From positions 1 through 21,520 of the forward strand of contig JBOGSA010000036.1 of NCBI GenBank assembly GCA_050749785.1: 21,520 nt of DNA, in the 5' to 3' direction. The notes below the pieces were generated by a model. It made no database searches. It had not been told where the DNA came from and was given only the letters and a program-made list of their open reading frames with translations. The DNA comes from JAGWGI01 sp050749785 (GTDB lineage Archaea; Micrarchaeota; Micrarchaeia; Micrarchaeales; CABMGC01). Within the stretch, counting starts at the first letter, position 1. Each line of letters begins with the position of its first letter. This document shows, piece after piece, positions 1 to 6,659 of the stretch. Position numbers and translations under genes: made by a program.

Positions 1-1
1 C

Positions 2-79
2 AGGTTCATGGGTGAAAAGAAGGTTGCAATACACACCTATTCGTGCCTTCTTGCATACATGATAACATATCTGATGTGA
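2..79 (+). pseudogene. Possible C-terminal end of a transposase, cut by the window edge
   Basis: A frame open from the left edge ends in TGA at 77-79 and reads RFMGEKKVAIHTYSCLLAYM, then ITYLM. The pattern of basic residues, V-x-I-H, then a hydrophobic Leu/Ala/Tyr helix close to the C-terminus resembles the end of DDE transposases of the IS4/IS1634 type. Only 25 residues are visible, with no catalytic motif, so this is a weak pattern match. It could equally be the end of an unrelated gene or chance open frame. Confidence 0.25.
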
Positions 80-128
80 TCCTATGCAATTTGACGAGGG
101 TGATTGGATGTAAATGTCAAGTCCCTAG

Positions 129-139
129 TTTAATATATC
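129..139 (+). promoter_or_regulatory. TATA box for a leaderless 40-aa ORF
   Basis: The sequence TTTAATATATC is centred about 27 bases before the ATG at 161. That is the spacing expected between an archaeal TATA box and the transcription start, so the message would begin at or next to the start codon. Confidence 0.45.
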
Positions 140-160
140 ACCAAAAGGATAATAATACGT

Positions 161-283
161 ATGAGAGCAAAAACGAAAGCCGCATTGCTTAAGTCTGTGC
201 CAGTACAGAAGTATCAGATTATGCGCGAGAATTCGACCCAGTTCTGCAACATAGCAGGTTATTTGCCTAGAAAGAGAAGCTAA
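161..283 (+). CDS. Small basic protein, 40 aa, unknown
   Basis: ATG to TAA encodes a 40-residue basic peptide that starts MRAKTKAALLKSVPVQKYQI and ends NIAGYLPRKRS. I do not recognise the family. Support for a real gene is the TATA box at leaderless spacing, the ATG start, and the stop lying only three bases short of the stop of the converging hel308 gene, a compactness seen elsewhere in this window. Basic composition could mean RNA or ribosome association, but that is only a guess. It may also be a chance ORF. Confidence 0.4.
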   Translation: MRAKTKAALLKSVPVQKYQIMRENSTQFCNIAGYLPRKRS

Positions 284-286
284 ATC

Positions 287-2401
287 CTATCCGAACCTTA
301 CCTGCAGCATTATCCTTTTTGCTATTTCTAGGCCAAAAAGCCGCTCAAGCGTCTTGTCCATCCCTGGTGCACGAAGGTCAGCGACCCGCTTAATGCCATT
401 GGCATACATCACTCTTGCTCTTACCCTACCTACCTGCTCTAGGCCCACAAGATCAAGCAGCTCCTTTCTGATCCCATAGCGTATTCTGACACGAGCCTCT
501 ATCAGATCTATCGGATTTATGCGCATTATCTTTGATATTTCGGTTGCAGCGTAGAGCAGCCAATCCGCATTGTTTATCTTCGTGAATACCGCACCAGGAG
601 TAGTTCCGTATTTCTTGACCAGATCCGGTTCCACCTTCTCATCCATCCAATCTCGCAGCATGAGCGCAGTGCTGAACGGCTTCTCGGGATGGAAATAGAA
701 ATCTTCGATTTCGTCTCCCTCAAAATTGGAAGCGAGCAGGCTGTTGTAATACACAAACTTTTCCTCCGCCTCTTCAGTCACCTTGACATGAGGCCTCATC
801 TCTATTGTATTGCATATCATGAACAGGTTAGCGAGCTCATCGCGCTCCTTATTTAGCATGTTGACTATCTTCTTTGCGGAGAGCGGATCTATGTAGAGTT
901 CGCTGATTCTTGCGCCAAGCTTCGTCGCATTGTACACACTACCCTTTTTCTCAATGAATCCCCATCCACCAAGCTCCTCTAGAACCTTTCCGATGTTCAT
1001 CTTTATCTCGCGAAGGTTGGAATATTGGTATCCGTAAAAAGTCTCACCGAAGAAGTTGGTTATCGATTCCTCTGTGCGCAGAAACTCTGTAGCTATGAAT
1101 GCAAGAACATGTGTCCTCAAGACTGGTAACACACCAAGACTTGAATCAATCGGCTCTAGTTCTGCATCAATGTACTTCTGATAAAGGTCCACTATCTCAC
1201 TCTTTGCCTTTGCTATGAGCAGCGCCCGCCCTTCAGTATCATATTTTGGACGCCCAGCCCTTCCGAAGAGCTGCGTGACTTCGTTTGCACTTATTCTCTC
1301 CATCCCAGTGTCTCCGAATCTGTTTGTATCCCTGACTAGGACAGTATGAGCAGGCAGATTGACTCCCAATCCAAGTGTGGTAGTTGAGCAAATCACCTTT
1401 ATCAGGTTGTTCCTAAACGATCCCTCCACTTCGTGCCTTTGCTCGTTGACCAGCCCGCTGTGATGGAATGCCACTCCGTTTTCTATGCACTTTGCAAGCT
1501 TCTCGCACTGCGCAGTCGGCCTTCCCAGAGCAGCTACAATTTTCTTTCCAACCTCAACCAACTTTTCTGTCTCATTCTTTTTCAAATACTCCTTCACGAC
1601 CTTCTGGAGCTTTTCTGCGCCTGCTTCAGCGTTTCTCTTAGTCGAATAGAAGATGATTATCTGCTTGCTCTTGGAAAGAACATCTTCCACTATCCTCATC
1701 TCAGGTATCTTCGTCTTTCCCTTCAGATCCTCTTCATAGTCCCTATAGTACGCTTTCTCGCCCAGCACTATTCCCTTCTCTAGCTTTATCGGCCTGTATT
1801 CACTCTCAACTAGCCGCGCATCAAGCCACTTTGCTATGTCGTCCGCGTTTCCGATCGTGGCGCTAAGCGCGAGTATCTGCGTATCCTTGCATAGCCTCTT
1901 TAGTTTGGTTATAAGGATCTCGAGCGTTGGACCTCTTCCGGATTCGCCGATCATGTGCACCTCATCGAAAACAATACAGCCAACAGAGTCAAGCCAATCA
2001 ACCCCATGCCTTATCAGGCTGTCAAACTTTTCGGTCGATGCAAACACTATGTCGTATTTGGAAAGCCAGGGATCAAGCGAATCTAAATCGCCGATCGACA
2101 TCGCAATCTTCAGATATGAATAGGATTGTTTGAACTCCTCGTACTTTTCCGTGACCAACGCTCTCATTGGAGCAACATAAAGCGCCTTCTTCCCCTTGCC
2201 TATCACCGATCTTATCATTGCCATCTCTGCGATGAACGTCTTGCCGCTCGCAGTCGGGGATGATACAATAAGATTTTTCCCGCTAAGAAGTCCTGCCTCT
2301 ACCGCAAGCTCCTGCGGCGGTGTGAGCTGCTTTATGCCTCGCTCCATCACCGATTCGAGAAGCTCGTTTGGCACATCACCTTTGAGCTCTGAGACATTCA
2401 T
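287..2401 (-). CDS. hel308: Hel308-family superfamily 2 DNA helicase
   Basis: This is an ATP-dependent 3'-5' DNA helicase of the archaeal Hel308 (Hjm) type, which in known relatives acts at stalled replication forks. The 704-residue length fits the family. Visible motifs are the Q-motif TPPQ (27-30), Walker A SPTASGKT (48-55), DEVH (146-149), SAT (180-182), and motif VI QLFGRAGRPKYDTEGRA (377-393). A helix-hairpin-helix tail, LVGLEQVGRVRARVMYANG, lies near residues 660-680 and matches the C-terminal domain of Hel308. The ATG at 2401 is preceded by TATTATAT (2425-2432) at about 28 bases, so the transcript is probably leaderless. The gene is monocistronic and divergent from the DUF488 gene. The general SF2 call is certain; Hel308 rather than another Ski2-like helicase rests on the C-terminal domain. 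Confidence 0.93.
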   Translation of the reverse strand: MNVSELKGDVPNELLESVMERGIKQLTPPQELAVEAGLLSGKNLIVSSPTASGKTFIAEMAMIRSVIGKGKKALYVAPMRALVTEKYEEFKQSYSYLKIAMSIGDLDSLDPWLSKYDIVFASTEKFDSLIRHGVDWLDSVGCIVFDEVHMIGESGRGPTLEILITKLKRLCKDTQILALSATIGNADDIAKWLDARLVESEYRPIKLEKGIVLGEKAYYRDYEEDLKGKTKIPEMRIVEDVLSKSKQIIIFYSTKRNAEAGAEKLQKVVKEYLKKNETEKLVEVGKKIVAALGRPTAQCEKLAKCIENGVAFHHSGLVNEQRHEVEGSFRNNLIKVICSTTTLGLGVNLPAHTVLVRDTNRFGDTGMERISANEVTQLFGRAGRPKYDTEGRALLIAKAKSEIVDLYQKYIDAELEPIDSSLGVLPVLRTHVLAFIATEFLRTEESITNFFGETFYGYQYSNLREIKMNIGKVLEELGGWGFIEKKGSVYNATKLGARISELYIDPLSAKKIVNMLNKERDELANLFMICNTIEMRPHVKVTEEAEEKFVYYNSLLASNFEGDEIEDFYFHPEKPFSTALMLRDWMDEKVEPDLVKKYGTTPGAVFTKINNADWLLYAATEISKIMRINPIDLIEARVRIRYGIRKELLDLVGLEQVGRVRARVMYANGIKRVADLRAPGMDKTLERLFGLEIAKRIMLQVRFG

Positions 2402-2424
2402 ACGATATCATTGCGTTTGCTTGT

Positions 2425-2432
2425 TATTATAT
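2425..2432 (-). promoter_or_regulatory. TATA box of hel308
   Basis: On the minus strand this reads ATATAATA, centred about 27 bases before the hel308 ATG. A second TATA-like element (2457-2467) is shared with the divergent gene and could serve both directions. Confidence 0.5.
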
Positions 2433-2456
2433 CTTGTTTGCGCGAAACGATAGCAA

Positions 2457-2467
2457 GATATTTAAAG
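2457..2467 (+). promoter_or_regulatory. TATA box of the DUF488 gene
   Basis: GATATTTAAAG is centred near 2462, which predicts a transcription start near 2488. That lies downstream of the first possible start codon of the DUF488 frame (TTG at 2434), so it argues for the internal TTG at 2497. The element is nearly symmetric and may also drive hel308. Confidence 0.5.
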
Positions 2468-2496
2468 CGGAAAGCAGATTCATAAGTGGTGCGACT

Positions 2497-2844
2497 TTGC
2501 TTCTTGGAATAAAGAGAATATACGATAAGGCAGAGGTTACTGATGGCAAGAGGGTGCTAGTTGACAGGCTTTGGCCACGCGGGGTAAAGAAGAGCACATC
2601 AAATGTGGATGAGTGGCTTAAGGAGGTTGCGCCAAGCGATGAGCTCAGGAAGTGGTTCTCGCACGATCCGGAGAAGTGGGAAGAGTTCAAGCACAAATAC
2701 AGAAAGGAGGTAGAGGGCACAAAGGCATTCACCGAGATCCTCAAGATGGTAAAGGAATCAGATGTCACGTTTATTTTTGCGGCAAAGGACACAGAGCACA
2801 ACAACGCAGTTGCGCTCGCCGAATTTGTTAAGGAAAAGCTCTAA
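2497..2844 (+). CDS. DUF488 / YeaO-like protein
   Basis: This small cytosolic protein of the DUF488 family, to which E. coli YeaO belongs, has no established biochemical role that I know of. Family hallmarks are GKRVLVDRLWPRGVKK, WLKEVAPSDELRKWFSHDP and the closing FIFAAKDTEHNNAVALAEF. The frame stays open back to a TTG at 2434, but the family normally begins just before the (K)RIYD segment and the TATA box lies at 2457-2467. I therefore choose the TTG at 2497, which gives MLLGIKRIYD and 115 residues, the usual length; GGTG lies a few bases upstream. Its TAA (2842-2844) overlaps the stop of the convergent gene. Identity is secure, the start less so. Confidence 0.85.
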   Translation: MLLGIKRIYDKAEVTDGKRVLVDRLWPRGVKKSTSNVDEWLKEVAPSDELRKWFSHDPEKWEEFKHKYRKEVEGTKAFTEILKMVKESDVTFIFAAKDTEHNNAVALAEFVKEKL

Positions 2845-3365
2845 CCATATTTCCTAAGCTCATTTTCGAATACTTTCTTGAAGCTATTGGCGCGCCTTTC
2901 TATCCTAAATCTATCCTCTTTTGGTATGCGTGCTGCTTGCTGTACAATGTATGCCGATAACGAAAGCGCATAGCCTGCATCAACCATCTCCTCAAAGTCC
3001 ATCAGCAGAGATACCACCGCCTTTGAGATGTCATCGTAGTCCTTGCCACTCTTCTTTAGCACAATCCCCATGTAATGTGCGTTGTATAGCTCTCGCAGAG
3101 CATCGAAATTCAACTCGATGTTGCGTTCGCTTAGATTTTCATAAGATTTGGAAGCTTCTATTGCAGTTTCTAATACCAAGAGCATTCTGCTAGAGCCCAG
3201 AGTGTCTATAATATGGGCAATCTTCTTGTGCATGATCCCGTGCTGTTTTTCGAGGTCGCTTATTTTCCCTCTTAAGACTAATTCCAGTGAGTTCTGTCCT
3301 AGCTTGTCTTTTTGGACTACTTCCATGGTGATATTCGCCATGCTTGGTTTAAAGCCCTTTGCCAT
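2841..3365 (-). CDS. Unknown helical protein at the end of the suf operon
   Basis: I do not recognise this protein. From the ATG at 3365 it has 174 residues. It is rich in Leu, Glu and Lys, looks almost wholly helical, and has no signal peptide, membrane segment or cysteine motif. The frame is open to a TTG at 3398, but that start would overlap the sufS stop; the ATG at 3365 leaves a 16-base gap, and another ATG (MANITMEV, 3341) is possible. It follows sufS on the same strand and so is probably co-transcribed with the SUF genes. Whether it works in Fe-S assembly is unknown. Its stop codon overlaps that of the converging DUF488 gene by two bases. Confidence 0.7.
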   Translation of the reverse strand: MAKGFKPSMANITMEVVQKDKLGQNSLELVLRGKISDLEKQHGIMHKKIAHIIDTLGSSRMLLVLETAIEASKSYENLSERNIELNFDALRELYNAHYMGIVLKKSGKDYDDISKAVVSLLMDFEEMVDAGYALSLSAYIVQQAARIPKEDRFRIERRANSFKKVFENELRKYG

Positions 3366-3381
3366 CCGCCGTATAAGCAAG

Positions 3382-4623
3382 TTAGGCCTTCTTGCCAAAC
3401 ATCTTCTTCGCCTTCCCTATCGCCTCAATTGCCCTATCGACGTCCTCTTCATTATTGTATACGTAAAAGCTCATTCTTGCAACTGCCGTCTCATTTATCA
3501 CGTTTCTCACCAGCGGCATTGCGCAGTGATGCCCGCTCCTTATTGCTATACCCTCGCTGTCGAATACTGCTGCAGTGTCGTGTGCATGTACTCCATCTAT
3601 GCCAAATGCGATCACGCCGACGCGCGAATCAATCTGGTTTATTCCCGGGCCATAGGTTTTGACATAATCTATCTCTCCAAGCCTCTTTAGCGCGTATCTT
3701 GTTATTGATTTCTCATGCTCCCGAACGTTTTCCATGCCTAGCTTCTTTAGGTACTTTACCGCTGCCTTCATGCCTATTCCTCCCTCTATGTTCTGTGTCC
3801 CGGCTTCAAACTTCCATGGCAGATCGTTCCAGGTGCTCTTGTCGTATTCCACAGTCCTTATCATGTCGCCCCCGTAGTAGACGGGCTCCATGCTTTCTAG
3901 GTGCTCTTCCTTTGCATAGAGTGCTCCTATTCCAGAAGGTGCGAGCATCTTATGTCCGGACAGCACAAAGAAATCGCAATCTATCTCTTTGACGCTAACT
4001 GGCATGTGGGGCGCGGATTGCGCGCCATCGACTAAAACAACAGCTCCGGCTTTATGGGCTAGTTCTGTCATCGTCTTGGCATCGTTTATCGTTCCTAAGA
4101 CATTTGAAGCATGCGTGAAAGAAACAATTTTTGGGTGTAGTTCTAGCTTTTTCTTGTAATCCTCCATGTCGATTGTCTTGCCATCCTTTAATTCAATGTA
4201 ATCTAGAATTGCACCCTTGCGCTTTGCAAGAATCTGCCACGGCACTATGTTGCTATGGTGCTCCATCCTGCTTATCAGAATGTGGTCGCCAGCAGACACG
4301 TTCGCATTTCCCCAACTGAGCGCGACTACGTTTATTGCCTCGGTTGCGTTCCTGACATAGATTATCTCCTGATACTTCTTTGCCTTTAGGAATTTTGCCA
4401 GCAGGTTCTTGGAATCTATGTACTCCTCGGTTGCCTTCTCGGCGATCTGGTATATTCCGCGGTGTATGTTTGCGTTATAGGTCTTGTAGTACTTGTTTAT
4501 CGCGCCTATTACCTGCCTTGGTTTTTGTGAAGTGGCAGCGCTATCAAGGTATACCAGCATCTTGCCGTTCATCTGCGTTTTTAGGATAGGAAAATCCTTC
4601 CTTATTTTCTCAACATCGAGCAA
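3382..4623 (-). CDS. sufS: Cysteine desulfurase SufS
   Basis: This pyridoxal-phosphate enzyme takes sulfur from cysteine, forming alanine and an enzyme persulfide, and feeds it to the SufBCD scaffold. It is a 413-residue class-V aminotransferase-fold protein of normal SufS length. Visible residues include the PLP-binding DGAQ (199-202), the Schiff-base lysine in SGHKM (Lys225), and the active-site cysteine in RSGHHCAMP (Cys367). The RSGHHC context is that of the SufS (group II) type rather than IscS. Translation starts at TTG (4623); no ATG or GTG lies in frame between the preceding stop and it, and AGTGAT upstream can act as a ribosome site. It lies four bases after sufC. No SufE or SufU partner is visible in this window. 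Confidence 0.96.
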   Translation of the reverse strand: MLDVEKIRKDFPILKTQMNGKMLVYLDSAATSQKPRQVIGAINKYYKTYNANIHRGIYQIAEKATEEYIDSKNLLAKFLKAKKYQEIIYVRNATEAINVVALSWGNANVSAGDHILISRMEHHSNIVPWQILAKRKGAILDYIELKDGKTIDMEDYKKKLELHPKIVSFTHASNVLGTINDAKTMTELAHKAGAVVLVDGAQSAPHMPVSVKEIDCDFFVLSGHKMLAPSGIGALYAKEEHLESMEPVYYGGDMIRTVEYDKSTWNDLPWKFEAGTQNIEGGIGMKAAVKYLKKLGMENVREHEKSITRYALKRLGEIDYVKTYGPGINQIDSRVGVIAFGIDGVHAHDTAAVFDSEGIAIRSGHHCAMPLVRNVINETAVARMSFYVYNNEEDVDRAIEAIGKAKKMFGKKA

Positions 4624-4627
4624 TCCA

Positions 4628-5365
4628 TCACTTGTTTACAAATGAGTCGTATCCTTCTTTCTCTAGTTTCTGAACCAGTTCCTCCTTCCCTTCAGCTACT
4701 ATCTTTCCATCCACCATCACGTGCACGAATTGAGGCTTCATGTAGGAGAGTATTCTGCTGTAGTGTGTTATGACTATCAATCCCATCTCATGCTTGCTTG
4801 CAATCTCGTTTATGTTCTCTGCGACTATCTTTATCGCATCTATGTCAAGACCAGAATCTGGCTCGTCTAGTATCGCAAGCTTTGGCTTGAGCACAGCGAG
4901 CTGGAGGACCTCTGCCTTCTTCTTCTCTCCGCCAGAGAAGCCCTGATTTAGTGATCTTCCCACAATGCCGTTGGTTATCTTGAGCTTCTTTGTCCAGCTG
5001 TCGACGTCCCCCATGAACTGGTTGACATCAACGTCGCTTTGCGAAATAGATCTCTTGGCTGTGTGGAGGAAATTCACGAATCCCACACCTTCTATCTCTA
5101 TCGGATTTTGGAACTGCAGAAATATTCCGAGCTTTGCACGCTTGTCTGCTGACAGATCGATCACGTTCTGGTCGTCTGCAAGGATTTCACCCTTGGTTAC
5201 CCTGAGTTTTGGGTGGCCCATTATCGCCTTTGCAAGAGTGCTCTTCCCACTGCCGTTAGGCCCCATGATGACGTGGAACTCTCCGTGCCCCACATTGAGG
5301 TTGACCCCCTTCACAATCTCCTTCTCCTCTATGTTTACATGCAAGTCCTTTATTTTCAAATCCAT
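4628..5365 (-). CDS. sufC: Fe-S assembly ATPase SufC
   Basis: This cytosolic ABC-type ATPase of the SufBCD scaffold drives conformational change during cluster assembly; it is not a transporter. The 245 residues show Walker A GPNGSGKST (34-42), a Q-loop near 84-86, the ABC signature FSGGE (143-147), Walker B LAILDEPD (163-170) and the H-loop histidine (His201). The reading frame extends upstream into sufD, but MDLKIKDLHV is the family's normal N-terminus and GAGGAG lies just before the ATG at 5365, so that start is chosen. The ATG begins one base after the sufD stop, which suggests coupled translation. Confidence 0.96.
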   Translation of the reverse strand: MDLKIKDLHVNIEEKEIVKGVNLNVGHGEFHVIMGPNGSGKSTLAKAIMGHPKLRVTKGEILADDQNVIDLSADKRAKLGIFLQFQNPIEIEGVGFVNFLHTAKRSISQSDVDVNQFMGDVDSWTKKLKITNGIVGRSLNQGFSGGEKKKAEVLQLAVLKPKLAILDEPDSGLDIDAIKIVAENINEIASKHEMGLIVITHYSRILSYMKPQFVHVMVDGKIVAEGKEELVQKLEKEGYDSFVNK

Positions 5366-5366
5366 T

Positions 5367-6659
5367 CTATTCTCCTCTATATTTGTAATGCCCTTGGAAT
5401 ATGCTCGAGCTCTTCTGTACGCTTCCCGCAAGCCACATGCTCTCAGTGGTTATCTTCGGAACGAAACCGTAGTTTCTTGTTGTCACTTTTTCATTTATTA
5501 TGCTTGCAACTATCTCCCTTACTATCACGTCGTCTATCTTGCCTATCATCCCGGTTATGAATCCGTTGACTATCATCTTCTTCGCTTCAAGTTCGCTTGC
5601 GCCGCGTGACATCAGATAAAAGACAGACTCTTCATCTATCGGCGCCGTGGCGGATGAATGCGTGGCCTTTACATCGCTGTTGCCGATGCTCATGCTTGGT
5701 ATCGAATCTATGTGCGCTGTTTTGTCTAGCACTATTCCGCGCTCGTTGACAAATGATCTGGATTGCGCTGCAGTTTCTGTTATTGATGCGTATCCCTTGA
5801 GTATGCAGACCGATTTGTCCATCATCACTGCCTTTGATTCAAGCACCGCATGAGAACTCTTCGCAGAATTTATTATATTTGATGCAACGTCCATCTTCTG
5901 ATCTCCAGAACTAACGATGAGTTCATTGACCTCGCCGTTTCCCTCCAGGCCCGCGACGTCCACCTTGTTCCTAGATCTAGTGAATGTGCCTCCATTGTAT
6001 ATGAAATTTATCTTCATGTTGGCTTTCTCCTCAACCTTTGCTTTCGACCATCCGATTACGTATGTGTTTTTGTCTTCATTGTGAACCACATTTATCTCGG
6101 CATTTGAATACTTGCCAATCCTAATTTCGTGCAAGCTTCCAATCAGGGACTTCTGCGCCGCATCTGATGTGTAGTACTCAAACATCTGTAGGCTTGCATT
6201 TTCGCCAACATTGACGATTATCTGTATTGGGAGTGGTGAGGTGGTGTTTATGAACATGAGATTGAGCTTTGCCTTTGTCCCGTTTGGCACGTCTATCTGA
6301 ACAACCTTGCGTGAATAAGCATTAAGGAATGCAGCAAGTTTGTCATCCCCACTCATTGTCATCCTATTTTCCAGATTTAGATTCTCAATCGGTTTTACTG
6401 CGATAAATTTTGCGACATTTGAAACCGTTTCACCGTTGCTCCAGAAAATTGCATCGAACTTTCTTTTCAAGCCCTCCTCAACATTCTTTATCTGCTTCTC
6501 AGGGTTGTCTGTTCCCTTGGCATCAGTTATTTTGTCTGCCATCTCCTGAAGAGGCAAGGCAACAAAGTATCTCTTGTAGAGTTCATCAGTCTCCTCTGGC
6601 ATGGATTTGAACTTCTCCAGTGCCTCACTTACAAAAGTATTGTAATCCACAGAAAACAC
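5367..6659 (-). CDS. sufD: Fe-S assembly scaffold protein SufD
   Basis: SufD is the SufB paralogue that pairs with it in the SufB-SufC2-SufD scaffold and is thought to help iron entry. The protein has 430 residues: a diverged helical N-terminal part, a beta-helix core, and the conserved C-terminal family segment with ATHSSATAPIDEESVFYLMS and RGASELEAKKMIVNGFI. The histidine in that segment matches the position of the functional SufD histidine. It starts at GTG (6659), which overlaps the sufB stop in the string TAGTG, so its translation is probably coupled to sufB. SufD rather than SufB is chosen because the YxEGC cysteine motif and the CDALLL/HEAS residues of SufB are absent. Confidence 0.93.
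   Translation of the reverse strand: MFSVDYNTFVSEALEKFKSMPEETDELYKRYFVALPLQEMADKITDAKGTDNPEKQIKNVEEGLKRKFDAIFWSNGETVSNVAKFIAVKPIENLNLENRMTMSGDDKLAAFLNAYSRKVVQIDVPNGTKAKLNLMFINTTSPLPIQIIVNVGENASLQMFEYYTSDAAQKSLIGSLHEIRIGKYSNAEINVVHNEDKNTYVIGWSKAKVEEKANMKINFIYNGGTFTRSRNKVDVAGLEGNGEVNELIVSSGDQKMDVASNIINSAKSSHAVLESKAVMMDKSVCILKGYASITETAAQSRSFVNERGIVLDKTAHIDSIPSMSIGNSDVKATHSSATAPIDEESVFYLMSRGASELEAKKMIVNGFITGMIGKIDDVIVREIVASIINEKVTTRNYGFVPKITTESMWLAGSVQKSSSIFQGHYKYRGE

Noticed and set aside
2434..2496. Upstream TTG start of the DUF488 gene at 2434
   Set aside because: It lies before the likely TATA box and would add 21 residues not typical of the family.
3148..3690. Plus-strand open frame of 180 codons across the unknown gene and sufS
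   Set aside because: It is antisense to the sufS active-site region, Cys-rich and without signals.
4965..5609. Plus-strand open frame of 214 codons across sufC/sufD
   Set aside because: It is antisense to two certain genes, has no promoter or ribosome site and gives a composition (Ser/Phe/Cys-rich) typical of a shadow frame.
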